Shown here: positions 34,273 through 42,366 of the stretch, one piece after another
Layout of the letters: each line of letters starts with the position of its first letter
Position numbering within the stretch: position 1 is the stretch's first letter
NCBI RefSeq assembly: GCF_903166545.1
Contig: NZ_CAESCH010000001.1
Span: 3,166,001 to 3,230,000 of the forward strand
DNA: 64,000 nt
Reading direction: 5' to 3'
Source of the DNA: Metabacillus schmidteae
GTDB taxonomy: Bacteria > Bacillota > Bacilli > Bacillales > Bacillaceae
Notes under the pieces: generated by a model
The model's input: only the letters and a program-made list of their open reading frames with translations
What the model was told of the DNA's origin: nothing
Databases searched by the model: none
Program-made: the position numbers and the translations under genes

Positions 34273-35754
34273 TTATCTCATTATAAACGGATCCGGTATC
34301 GGTTCGGTTGATGTATTTACCCAGACAACTTTACTTTGGGTATAATCATGAATAGCCTCATAGCCGCCTTCTCTTCCGTATCCACTAAGCCCAGAGCCGC
34401 CAATTGGTGCGATCGGTGAAATACTTCGATACGTATTGACCCAAACAATGCCTGCTCGAACAGCTTTTGAAACACGATGAGCTTTAGCGATATCACTTAC
34501 CCATATTCCTGCTGCTAAAGCATAATCTGTACTATTTGCCAATTCAATTACTTCTTTTTCATCTTTAAATGGAATAACACTTAATACTGGTCCAAAAATT
34601 TCCTCTTGAGTAATACGGGATTTATGGTCGGTGTGCTCAAAAATGGTTGGTTCAAAATACCAGCCCTTATCTAAATTCTCAGGGGGTTTCCCGCCATGAA
34701 TGAGATTAGCTCCTCCACTGCAACCGATGGATACATATTGTTTTACTCGTTCTAATTGAGCTTCGGTAGCTAATGGCCCCATTTCTGTATCACTTTGAAA
34801 TGGATCTCCAACTTTGATTTTTTCCACACGATCAACTAATTTTTGTAAAACCTTGTCATAAATATCAACATGTAAAAAGGCACGTGAACCTGCTACACAG
34901 CTCTGACCTGATGCTCCAAAAATACCGGCAATAATCCCCATTGCAGCATTATCAATGTTTGCATCCTCAAACACAATGTTTGGTGATTTACCACCAAGTT
35001 CGAGAGATAGCTGGGCAAAATTTTCTGCCGTATTGCGCACTATATGTCGTGCTGATTCTGCTCCTCCAGTAAATGCAACACGTCTTACAAGCGGATGGGA
35101 GGTTAACGTGCTTCCAACCGGATCTCCAAAACCAGTGACAACATTGACAACCCCTCTTGGAAAACCGGCTTCTTCAACAAGTTTCATAAGCTCTAAGAGA
35201 GAGGCTGAGGTTACTTCAGAAGGTTTAATGACAATTGTGTTTCCTGCTACAAGTGCAGGAGCTAATTTTAATGTAGTTAAATAGAGGGGTGAATTCCAAG
35301 GTGTAATGGCAGCTATAACTCCCAGTGGTTCTCTTGTTGTAAAGGCAAACATATCTTTTTTATCGATCGGCAATGTTTGCCCGTGAATCTTATCGGCAAG
35401 ACCAGCAAAATAATAGAAGAATTCCGGTAAATAGGATAATTGACCACGCATTTCACGGATCAGTTTTCCATTATCAAGTGATTCAAACTGAGCTAACTCA
35501 TCAGCCTTTTCCGCAATTAGATCTCCCAGCTTTCGGACTAATCGTCCGCGTTCAGTGTATGTCATACTAGCCCATTCAGAATGTAAAAATGCTTGATGTG
35601 CAGCTTGAACAGCACGATCAACATCTTCAGAACTCCCTTTCGCTACATAACACCATGGCTCTGCTGTTGCGGGATTATAGCTTGGAAAATATTCACCACT
35701 TGATGGCTCCATCCATTCGCCGTTTATAAACATTTTGTATTTTTTTAGTTCCAT
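34273..35754 (-). CDS. NAD(P)-dependent aldehyde dehydrogenase
   Basis: The 493-residue protein starts behind AAAGGGGAG. Landmarks are TPWNSPLYLTTLKLAPAL, SLELGGKSPNIVFEDAN (base Glu, about residue 258), FGASGQSCVAGSRAFL (catalytic Cys, about 292) and QEEIFGPVLSVIPF. It resembles aromatic- or hydroxymuconic-semialdehyde dehydrogenases. It begins 15 bases after the alpha/beta hydrolase gene. In the proposed ring-opening pathway it could oxidise the first aldehyde product. Confidence 0.88.
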   Translation of the reverse strand: MELKKYKMFINGEWMEPSSGEYFPSYNPATAEPWCYVAKGSSEDVDRAVQAAHQAFLHSEWASMTYTERGRLVRKLGDLIAEKADELAQFESLDNGKLIREMRGQLSYLPEFFYYFAGLADKIHGQTLPIDKKDMFAFTTREPLGVIAAITPWNSPLYLTTLKLAPALVAGNTIVIKPSEVTSASLLELMKLVEEAGFPRGVVNVVTGFGDPVGSTLTSHPLVRRVAFTGGAESARHIVRNTAENFAQLSLELGGKSPNIVFEDANIDNAAMGIIAGIFGASGQSCVAGSRAFLHVDIYDKVLQKLVDRVEKIKVGDPFQSDTEMGPLATEAQLERVKQYVSIGCSGGANLIHGGKPPENLDKGWYFEPTIFEHTDHKSRITQEEIFGPVLSVIPFKDEKEVIELANSTDYALAAGIWVSDIAKAHRVSKAVRAGIVWVNTYRSISPIAPIGGSGLSGYGREGGYEAIHDYTQSKVVWVNTSTEPIPDPFIMR

Positions 35755-35769
35755 TATTACTTCTCCCCT

Positions 35770-36579
35770 TTAATTGGCGGATATCACTTGTTGTTTTTCA
35801 ATAAACTTTTGAATGATTTCATTTACTGTTTCAGCATCTTCTACTGGTAACATGTGTTTCATCTTATCTACGATAATTAATTCAGAGTTCTTTATTTGTT
35901 CATGCATCTGTTTTGACATCAATGGATTTGATCCAATATCATGTTCGCCAGTCATAATTAAAGTTGGAACGTCTATTTGATGCAAAATTGGCGATAATTC
36001 CTGGTCAGCTGTTGCGAACAATGAATATGCAGCTATATACGATTGTGGATTGTTTGTTTGTAGACGTGTTTTTATCTTGGCAATTATGTCTTTTTCCGTT
36101 TCTAAAAACTCTGGAGAAAACCATCGTTTTATCGCTGGATCAATCGTTGCCAATGGACCATTTTGTTTCACCTCTTCAACTCTCGATAAAATCGCCTTTG
36201 TCTGTTCATTCGTTCGGTTCGCAACGGCACTCATAATCGTCAACGATTTTAATTTTTCCTGTTGGTGTAAGGCAAAAGATTGTGCCACCATTCCTCCCAT
36301 TGAAAATCCAACAAGATGACATTGTTTAATTTGCAAATGATTCATTAGTGCTAGAAGCTGATCTACAAACTGGGAAAGGGAATAAGGACCAGGAGGATGC
36401 TCTGATCCCCCATGTCCGATCATGTCGTAGCAAATCACGCGAAATTTTCCAGATAAGCCTTTCACTTGTCTTTCCCACATTGTAAGATCCAATCCAACAC
36501 CATGTATGAGAATGAGGGGTTCACCAAAACCATGTTCCTCATAATGAATCATCCCCTGATCATACATAGCAACTGCCAT
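35770..36579 (-). CDS. Alpha/beta hydrolase
   Basis: The 269-residue protein has the oxyanion motif ILIHGVGLD, the nucleophile elbow VGFSMGGMVAQ (Ser, about residue 94), the acid Asp in IMTGEHDIGS and the catalytic His in VDKMKHMLPVED. It resembles enol-lactonases and C-C or C-N bond hydrolases of ring-cleavage pathways. Its ATG overlaps the stop of the AA_synth gene (TAATG), so translation is coupled. In context it may hydrolyse the ring-opened amide or lactone. Confidence 0.85.
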   Translation of the reverse strand: MAVAMYDQGMIHYEEHGFGEPLILIHGVGLDLTMWERQVKGLSGKFRVICYDMIGHGGSEHPPGPYSLSQFVDQLLALMNHLQIKQCHLVGFSMGGMVAQSFALHQQEKLKSLTIMSAVANRTNEQTKAILSRVEEVKQNGPLATIDPAIKRWFSPEFLETEKDIIAKIKTRLQTNNPQSYIAAYSLFATADQELSPILHQIDVPTLIMTGEHDIGSNPLMSKQMHEQIKNSELIIVDKMKHMLPVEDAETVNEIIQKFIEKQQVISAN

Positions 36580-37157
36580 TAAACAAGCCCCATTTCAATC
36601 ATGTCTTGATGGCGATTACCTGTTCTAGGATGTGGACGGCCTCCAGTCGATATCGCAATTGCGACAACAATTTCGTCTGCTCTAGGTGCATCAGGAATAT
36701 TCGCTTCAAATGTAATATAATGAGAGCGCTCTGCATCATCATTTTTATGAATCATAGGAATGACAACTTTAGATCCGGCACCACCACGTGTATTCGTAAA
36801 GCTTAAGAAGCTTTTTCCTTTGACAGCATCTCTGAATTTATTTCCGAACTTTAATGTATGAATAAATGCTGAAGCATGCTCGATTTCCCCATCAACCCCA
36901 ACAACAGCCGCTTTCCCAAATGCTTCAACATCGTCAGCAGAACCAATTTGCTTAAACAACTCGCTAACTAACAGTTCGCCAATTTGTGGTGCATATTCAT
37001 CAATTTCAGGCTTTAAATCTTCAACAAAGCCTCTGTTTGCCCAAGGATTTTTAATGACTGCCATTGTTGCTACCATTTTAATTGGTTCTTCTAATGATCT
37101 GCCTCCCTCCACTCTTGTTTCTTCAATCGCTGTATAAACCTTTCTAATTTCTACCAT
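36579..37157 (-). CDS. AA_synth (amino acid synthesis) family protein
   Basis: The 192-residue protein matches the PF06684-type family: RGFVEDLKPEIDEYAPQIGE near residue 45, AAVVGVDGEIEHASAFIHTL (about 85-104) and the end IAISTGGRPHPRTGNR. The family name is historical, its reaction is unknown, and its genes are often beside oxygenases and hydrolases of N-heterocycle or amide breakdown. It overlaps both neighbours by TAATG, which points to stoichiometric expression with the LLM enzyme and the hydrolase. Confidence 0.8.
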   Translation of the reverse strand: MVEIRKVYTAIEETRVEGGRSLEEPIKMVATMAVIKNPWANRGFVEDLKPEIDEYAPQIGELLVSELFKQIGSADDVEAFGKAAVVGVDGEIEHASAFIHTLKFGNKFRDAVKGKSFLSFTNTRGGAGSKVVIPMIHKNDDAERSHYITFEANIPDAPRADEIVVAIAISTGGRPHPRTGNRHQDMIEMGLV

Positions 37158-38308
37158 TACACCTCTACCCCCTGTTTTTTAGTTGAAAATCTCGGCATAA
37201 CTTCTTCAGTGAATAATTTTAAACTTTTCATCATCTTTTCATGTGGTAGCCCATTATGGTTTACCCATAATAATAGATTTTGAATGTTTAATTCTTCTTT
37301 CAATTCTTGTATTTTTTCAGCTACATAATCTGGTGTACCAAATAGTAAATTTCTTGGATGTAAGAACTCGTAATCCAGCTCTTGACCTGGTTTTACTTGT
37401 TCACCTGGGTCCATTAGATTGCTAAGTCCTCTCCAATGACAAATCCAGCGGTAGTTGTTAAGTACAGCTTCAGCCGCATCTTGTTGTGCTTGCTCCATAG
37501 TTTCAGCAACATACACATCACGTACTAAAGCCAAACCTTCACCAAGAGGAACTTCGTATCCACGTGCTTTAGAAGCTGTTTCACGATATAGCTCAAAACG
37601 TAATTTCAATTCCTTCACAGTTGGCATCCAGAAAATCCCTTTAATTCCCTGCTCGGCAGCTGAAACAATCGAACGCGGGGAATCAATTGTTTGCCATAAT
37701 GATGGATATGGTTTTTGGTATGGTGGTGGCATAATGGATATTTTATTAATTTCATTTTTATCTAGATCCATAAAATCAGATGTTGAAGGACTCATTGGAT
37801 GACTCCACTTTAATCCCTCTGGTGGGAATTGGTAGATATCTCCCTTATGTGAGAAGAATCGGTTTGATAGCGCTTTTTGTAGAATTTCTACCGTTTCATC
37901 GAACAGTGCCCGGTTTTGCTCTTGGTTTTTCGGATCAGCTAGTGTATTAAGATTTGCTGCTTCGCGACCATACAAACCGCGGGCTAACCCAACCTCTACA
38001 CGTCCTTTGCTTAATTGATCAAGCATCGCAATATCTTCTGCCAATCGAAGAGGATGCCAAAATGTTGCCACATTTGCTGCTTGACCAATTCGAATATTTT
38101 TTGTGCGTGCAGCTATATCCGCTCCCATTAAAATAGGATTAGAGATTAATTCATTTCCCTCATGACCAAAGTGATGTTCTGTATACCAGATGGAATCATA
38201 GCCATTTTGATCACAATAAACTGCCTGTTCACGTGCTTCATCTAGTACTCTATCAAATTCCTCATGTCTCCCTGGACCTGCGAGGTTTGCAAAAATTCCA
38301 AATTTCAT
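37157..38308 (-). CDS. Luciferase-like (LLM) flavin-dependent monooxygenase
   Basis: ATG 38306-38308 follows GGGGATGAGGAA. The 383-residue TIM-barrel protein has MKFGIFANLAGPGRHEEFD, the family motif YDSIWYTEHHFGHEG (about 41-55), ATFWHPLRLAEDIAMLDQLS and KGRVEVGLARGLYGREA. The second half carries GTPDYVAEKIQELKEELNI and LLLWVNHNGLPHEKMMKSL. Such proteins use reduced FMN supplied by a separate reductase, which is present in the cluster. It is the first enzyme gene after the GntR regulator. The substrate is inferred, see findings. Confidence 0.88.
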   Translation of the reverse strand: MKFGIFANLAGPGRHEEFDRVLDEAREQAVYCDQNGYDSIWYTEHHFGHEGNELISNPILMGADIAARTKNIRIGQAANVATFWHPLRLAEDIAMLDQLSKGRVEVGLARGLYGREAANLNTLADPKNQEQNRALFDETVEILQKALSNRFFSHKGDIYQFPPEGLKWSHPMSPSTSDFMDLDKNEINKISIMPPPYQKPYPSLWQTIDSPRSIVSAAEQGIKGIFWMPTVKELKLRFELYRETASKARGYEVPLGEGLALVRDVYVAETMEQAQQDAAEAVLNNYRWICHWRGLSNLMDPGEQVKPGQELDYEFLHPRNLLFGTPDYVAEKIQELKEELNIQNLLLWVNHNGLPHEKMMKSLKLFTEEVMPRFSTKKQGVEV

Positions 38309-38347
38309 TTCCTCATCCCCTTTGATCAATTTTCATGCGTAAATAGT

Positions 38348-39004
38348 TTAACTTACCCCTGTGTTCTCTAGCTGTAATCCACTTGCTTTCACATGATCTC
38401 GCATGGCTCTTTCTGCTTGTTCCCGATTACCTTTTTCAATAGCTGAAAGTATTGCTTTATGTTCATTTAGTGAATTCTCCAAACGCTTTGGATTTTCAAT
38501 TGTGAGATAAACATAGCGATTGTAAGGGATCTGATTTAGTAGCAAATTAAGCAAATAACTTAATTTAGAATTATCTGCTCCTGTTAAAATCGCTTGGTGA
38601 AACGTTGTATTAGCATGAACATAAAGTTTATTGTTGGACTCTTGTATCGCTTTTTCCATACCATTGATCGTTGATTGTAAGTGATTGATGATGTCTCTGT
38701 TTCTATTTTCAGCTAATAATCCGGCTGCAAGCCCCTCAAGAACCTCCTTGACTCTAAACAATTCTTTTAGTTCTTTTTCAGTCGGTTTTGCTACACATGT
38801 TCCTACACGAGGAATAATTTCAACCAAGCCTTCCCTTTCTAATTGTTTTAAAGCTTCTCTGATTGGTGTTCGGCTAACTTGGTAGTATTCAGATAAAGTT
38901 ATCTCAGACAATTTCTGTCCAGGCTCATATTCTCCATTCACAATTGCATCACGAATTGCATTTGAAACCTGCGCTGTAATACTTGTTGTTAAAATTCCAA
39001 CGAT
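38348..39004 (-). CDS. GntR/FCD (FadR-type) regulator 1, probable ATC start
   Basis: The N-terminal winged helix (TTSITAQVSNAIRDAIVNGE; PGQKLSEITLSEYYQVSRTP; REALKQLEREGLVEIIPRVG) is followed by an FCD ligand-binding domain with HANTTFHQAILTGADN and LNEHKAILSAIEKGN, where His and Asp/Asn residues may bind metal. The only in-frame codon at normal distance (7 nt) from AAAGGAGG is ATC 39002-39004; the ATG at 39094 would run through the operator and the ribosome site. The paralogue at 41236-41889 has the same arrangement with ATT. It heads the LLM operon and probably represses it and itself. Confidence 0.8.
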   Translation of the reverse strand: MVGILTTSITAQVSNAIRDAIVNGEYEPGQKLSEITLSEYYQVSRTPIREALKQLEREGLVEIIPRVGTCVAKPTEKELKELFRVKEVLEGLAAGLLAENRNRDIINHLQSTINGMEKAIQESNNKLYVHANTTFHQAILTGADNSKLSYLLNLLLNQIPYNRYVYLTIENPKRLENSLNEHKAILSAIEKGNREQAERAMRDHVKASGLQLENTGVS

Positions 39005-39030
39005 AGAAATCCCTCCTTTCACATAAGACG

Positions 39031-39094
39031 TTACATGTACCATGTACCATACAAGATTAATTACAATTATAGGAACTATCTTCCACTTCGTCAA
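39031..39094 (-). promoter_or_regulatory. Promoter and operator of the regulator-1/LLM operon
   Basis: On the minus strand TTGACG (39089-39094), a 17-base spacer and TATAAT (39066-39071) form a near-consensus sigma-A promoter. The operator TTGTATGGTACATG-GTACATGTAA (39031-39054) starts 11 bases downstream. It holds an internal duplication of GTACATG, unlike the other two copies. Confidence 0.8.
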
Positions 39095-39121
39095 CTCTAA
39101 TTTTTTGAAAATTTAAATCTC

Positions 39122-40717
39122 TTAAATCTCTGTTACTTTTATACTAGGTTTATCAGGAGAACTAACGACATTTTCTTCATGATTGCTAATAATTCCTTGT
39201 TCCTTTGCCATAACTTTTGCAATCCTAGGTGCGTGCCATAGTAATGGCAGCATAATAATTGAAACGGGTACAGCTGCTATAACTACAAATGATTGTAATG
39301 CACTTATTCCTCCACCGCCAATTTTGATTAAGATGATGGCAATAATGGCCATAACCAATGCCCAAAATACCCTGATTATTTTTGGAGGATCTCCTTCTCC
39401 CGTTACACTCATGGCAATTGAGTAGGACATGGAGTCGACGGTTGTCACAACAAATAGAATGGTTAATATCAAGAATACACTTGGCATAATGGAACCTAAT
39501 GGCATATTATTTGCGATTGCAATGATCGCAGCTGGTAATCCATTTTCAAATAATGGCCCGCTAATTGAACCTGGGTTTTCTAATTCATATGAAATTCCTG
39601 TCCCACCTAAAATGGTAAACCAAAAGTTAGTCGTCAAAGATGCAACAACCGACACCACCAGGAACACTTCTCTTATTGTGCGGCCACGGGAAATTCTTGC
39701 TACAAGTAACGCAACTAATGGACCAAAACCAATAAACCACCCAAAGAAAAACAGCATCCAATATCCTAACCATTCCTGATCCCCTCTATATGTACTGATC
39801 GTTATAAATTCAGACATGTAGGTTCCAAAGGAAGAAACAAAAGAATCAACAATAAATTGACCTGGTCCAAACAGCAATAAAAAGATTCCAATGGCTACAG
39901 CTATTGTTACATTCAAATTACTCAACCATTGAATTCCTTTTTCAATACCAGTTAAAGTAGAAAATAGAACAACAATCGTTAGCAAAACAATGATTAACAC
40001 CTGTGTTGTATAATTATCTGCCCATCCAAATATCGAATTAACACCATAACTTACTTGTAAACCAAGAAATCCTATTGGCCCAATCGTCCCTGCTGCTGCG
40101 CCAATAATACAGGCAACATCAGCAAATGTCCCCCATGCACTCGTTTTTATTTTCTCCCCGAAAATCGGATACAAAAGTGTTCTCGGTTTCAATGGCATTC
40201 CTTTATTATGATGTGCATACATGATGACGAGTGTACTAATAGCTCCATAGATGGCCCAAGCTGTAAATCCCCATGACATATAGCTTTGAGCTAATGCAGG
40301 ACCAATCGCTGCCGACGTCGCTGCTTCAATTCCAGTATGCATTGGAGGAACTTCCATAAAGTAGTAGATCGGCTCAGCTGCTGCCCAGAAAACTCCCCCC
40401 GCTCCCAGTCCAGAAGTCACAATAATTGCTGTCCATTTTAAAAAACTAGTTTCCGGTTTTGATATATTCCCAAGGCGTACTTTTCCATACCTAGACAGTG
40501 ATAATCCTAACCCTACGATAAAAGTGGCGATGAGCAATAATTGCCAATAGGCTCCAAAATATTTAATAGATAAATCAAACCCTTTATTTACAAGCCATGA
40601 AATACCCTCCACGTTAAAAACTGACAAAAGGACAAAGAGTAAAAGAATACCACCACTTAGAAGAAAAACCGGCCAATCAACCTTTGTTTTTACGTTGCCT
40701 CCTAGTACCTTCTTCAT
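39122..40717 (-). CDS. BCCT-family transporter with altered Trp box
   Basis: The 531-residue protein starts at ATG behind GGGGAGG and has twelve membrane segments of the LeuT fold. Family marks include GVFWAAAEPIYYFM, AQSYMSWGFTAWAIYGA and LVARISRGRTIREVF. The usual betaine-cage segment (F-Y-W-A-W-W-I-S-W-S-P) reads FFFGWFIGFGPLV, so three of the aromatic residues are missing. The glycine stretch GMGIGL reads GLGAGG. This argues for a zwitterionic or quaternary-ammonium substrate other than glycine betaine. The C-tail is short and is not the osmosensing type. It has its own promoter with the shared operator. Confidence 0.88.
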   Translation of the reverse strand: MKKVLGGNVKTKVDWPVFLLSGGILLLFVLLSVFNVEGISWLVNKGFDLSIKYFGAYWQLLLIATFIVGLGLSLSRYGKVRLGNISKPETSFLKWTAIIVTSGLGAGGVFWAAAEPIYYFMEVPPMHTGIEAATSAAIGPALAQSYMSWGFTAWAIYGAISTLVIMYAHHNKGMPLKPRTLLYPIFGEKIKTSAWGTFADVACIIGAAAGTIGPIGFLGLQVSYGVNSIFGWADNYTTQVLIIVLLTIVVLFSTLTGIEKGIQWLSNLNVTIAVAIGIFLLLFGPGQFIVDSFVSSFGTYMSEFITISTYRGDQEWLGYWMLFFFGWFIGFGPLVALLVARISRGRTIREVFLVVSVVASLTTNFWFTILGGTGISYELENPGSISGPLFENGLPAAIIAIANNMPLGSIMPSVFLILTILFVVTTVDSMSYSIAMSVTGEGDPPKIIRVFWALVMAIIAIILIKIGGGGISALQSFVVIAAVPVSIIMLPLLWHAPRIAKVMAKEQGIISNHEENVVSSPDKPSIKVTEI

Positions 40718-40814
40718 CGTTTACCTCCCCAATATTGTCTTGATCAACCAACTCACAGTTATACAATACCATAATCCCAGCAATAAAGAATACGCTTACA
40801 TTATATTTTTTCAC
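40677..40814 (-). CDS. Possible 45-residue small protein overlapping the BCCT gene
   Basis: AAAGGAGTTGATT precedes GTG 40812-40814. The product has one hydrophobic segment (KKYNVSVFFIAGIMVLYNC) and a charged tail (ELVDQDNIGEVNDEEGTRRQ), ending in TGA at 40677-40679 inside the BCCT gene in another frame. Two explanations fit: a small membrane partner or a leader that couples translation to the transporter gene. It may also not be translated. Confidence 0.4.
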   Translation of the reverse strand: MKKYNVSVFFIAGIMVLYNCELVDQDNIGEVNDEEGTRRQRKNKG

Positions 40815-40863
40815 AATCAACTCCTTTCTGTTTTTATATAATATTCCTTTTTATATTAACACA

Positions 40864-40912
40864 TTACATGTACCATACAAGATAAAATAATATAAAACCT
40901 CTAAATTGTCAA
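40864..40912 (-). promoter_or_regulatory. Promoter and operator of the BCCT gene
   Basis: On the minus strand TTGACA (40907-40912), 17 bases and TATTTT (40884-40889). The 17-bp operator TTGTATGGTACATGTAA (40864-40880) follows three bases after the -10. It is the same operator as in front of both GntR genes. Confidence 0.75.
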
Positions 40913-41163
40913 TAAATTCTGAAAGTTAATGCCGGCATTTATCTGAAAACTACCTCAACCTTTACTACTACTTCATTCTAGTAATATTTCACAAGTTGGG
41001 AAAGGATCTTGTCAACTTTAGTTACCTATTTTTTTAAAAAGCCTAGGTAGATTGACGGCGGATATGCGAAGTTTCTGCAAAAACTGTGGGAGCCTCAATC
41101 ATTTAAGCACAACTTATTACTCTAGCAATAAAGTTATTGTATACAAAATAGATTAATAATAAA

Positions 41164-41196
41164 GCAACCTTACAACATGATGTTATAAAGTTGCTC
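41164..41196 (-). terminator. Terminator of regulator 2
   Basis: Minus-strand GCAACTTTATAACATCATGTTGTAAGGTTGC is a long imperfect stem followed by TTTATT, 40 bases downstream of the regulator-2 stop. Confidence 0.7.
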
Positions 41197-41235
41197 TATA
41201 ACCGAGTATTGGGTGTCACAACAATTAAAAAAGAA

Positions 41236-41889
41236 TTAAATTTCTTTGTTCTCCAATTGCAATCCACTTAATTTCACATGTTCACGCATCTTTTTCTCAG
41301 CAAGTAGCTGGTCTCCTTTTTCAATAGCAGCTAAAATAGCCTTATGTTCACTTAACGATTTCTTTAATCTTTTTGGATCTTCAATTGTCAGGTAAACATA
41401 GCGATTATACGGTATTTGATTGAGTAACAAATTCAACATAAAACTCAGCTTTGAATTATCTGCACCATCTAAAATCGCTTTATGGAATGTTGTATTAGCT
41501 TCGACATATTGTTTATTATCTGACTTAGCAATTGCCTCTTCCATCTCATCAACTGAGTTCTTAAGGGTTTCAACATCCTCTTTTCTTCCATTTTCGGCTA
41601 CTAACCTTGCAGCAAGTCCTTCCAACACTTCCTTGACTTTGAACAATTCATTCAATTCTTTTTCAGTAGGCTTAGTTACACAAGTTCCTACTCTTGGAAT
41701 GATATCAACCAGACCTTCTCTTTCTAATTGCTTTAAAGCCTCTCTTACCGGTGTTCGGCTGACTTTATAATATTCCGATAAATTAACCTCTGATAATTTT
41801 TGACCAGGTTCATACTCTCCACTTACGATGGCCTCTCGAATCGCATTTGTGACCTGAGAAGTTATACTTGTTGTTAATATATCACTAAT
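41236..41889 (-). CDS. GntR/FCD regulator 2, probable ATT start
   Basis: The frame is open upstream to GGGATTATTATTAGTGATATA with no ATG, GTG or TTG before the DNA-binding domain. ATT 41887-41889 is six bases after GAGGG and aligns exactly with ATC of regulator 1 (x-x-x-ILTTSIT). The winged helix (PGQKLSEVNLSEYYKVSRTP) and FCD domain (EANTTFHKAILDGADN) are close to regulator 1 throughout, so the two are recent duplicates. A TTG at 41653-41655 would give a protein without its DNA-binding domain. It has its own promoter and operator, suggesting autoregulation and cross-regulation. Confidence 0.8.
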   Translation of the reverse strand: MSDILTTSITSQVTNAIREAIVSGEYEPGQKLSEVNLSEYYKVSRTPVREALKQLEREGLVDIIPRVGTCVTKPTEKELNELFKVKEVLEGLAARLVAENGRKEDVETLKNSVDEMEEAIAKSDNKQYVEANTTFHKAILDGADNSKLSFMLNLLLNQIPYNRYVYLTIEDPKRLKKSLSEHKAILAAIEKGDQLLAEKKMREHVKLSGLQLENKEI

Positions 41890-41911
41890 AATAATCCCTC
41901 ATTTCTACACG

Positions 41912-41972
41912 TAACATGTACCATACAAGAATAGTTTAATTGTATTATAAAGGAAAAAATAAATAACATCAA
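41912..41972 (-). promoter_or_regulatory. Promoter and operator of regulator 2
   Basis: Minus strand TTGATG (41967-41972), 17 bases, TATAAT (41944-41949). Operator TTGTATGGTACATGTTA (41912-41928) lies 15 bases downstream, as in the other two promoters. Confidence 0.78.
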
Positions 41973-42093
41973 TTGGGTTTGGAATTCGGATTGACAGGAT
42001 TTTTTGTTTATTTTCATAGTAACAATACCATATTTATGTTTTACATTTGAGTATTCGGGGATTCAGGTCTTTATAAAAAGATGAGGAAAAACT

Positions 42094-42126
42094 AACTTAG
42101 CGACACCTAAGAAGTGTCGCTAAGTT
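42094..42126 (-). terminator. Rho-independent terminator
   Basis: AACTTAGCGACAC (42094-42106) and GTGTCGCTAAGTT (42114-42126) form a perfect 13-bp stem just after the XRE gene; on the minus strand TTAGTTTTT follows. Confidence 0.75.
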
Positions 42127-42131
42127 TGTAT

Positions 42132-42356
42132 TTATGTATCTTGAGTGTCATCATCACTTCTATATTCTAATATATCCCCGGGCTGACAATCTAAAGCCTT
42201 ACAAATTGCCTCCAGAGTAGAAAATCGTACTGCTTTTGCCTTGCCATTTTTCAATATCGAAAGGTTAGCCATCGTGATGCCAACTCTCTCCGAAAGTTCC
42301 GTAACACTCATTTTCCGTTTCGCCAACATCACATCAATATTGATGATAATTGCCAT
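42132..42356 (-). CDS. yozG: XRE-family regulator (YozG-like)
   Basis: ATG 42354-42356 is preceded by GAGGTGAATTAC. The 74-residue protein is a Cro/CI-type helix-turn-helix: NIDVMLAKRKMSVTELSERV, TMANLSILKNGKAKAVRFST and LEAICKALDCQPGDILEY. The last part is the family's usual end. It overlaps the 3' end of the DUF2975 gene in a pair that matches B. subtilis yoaS-yozG. The regulator probably controls the pair; the target is unknown. Confidence 0.85.
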   Translation of the reverse strand: MAIIINIDVMLAKRKMSVTELSERVGITMANLSILKNGKAKAVRFSTLEAICKALDCQPGDILEYRSDDDTQDT

Positions 42357-42366
42357 GTAATTCACC

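Noticed and set aside
37157..38308. True bacterial luciferase
   Set aside because: No LuxB partner or lux genes are present. It is a general LLM monooxygenase.
41236..41655. Short regulator starting at TTG 41655
   Set aside because: It would lack the whole DNA-binding domain; the frame continues upstream with a clear winged helix and a ribosome site before ATT.
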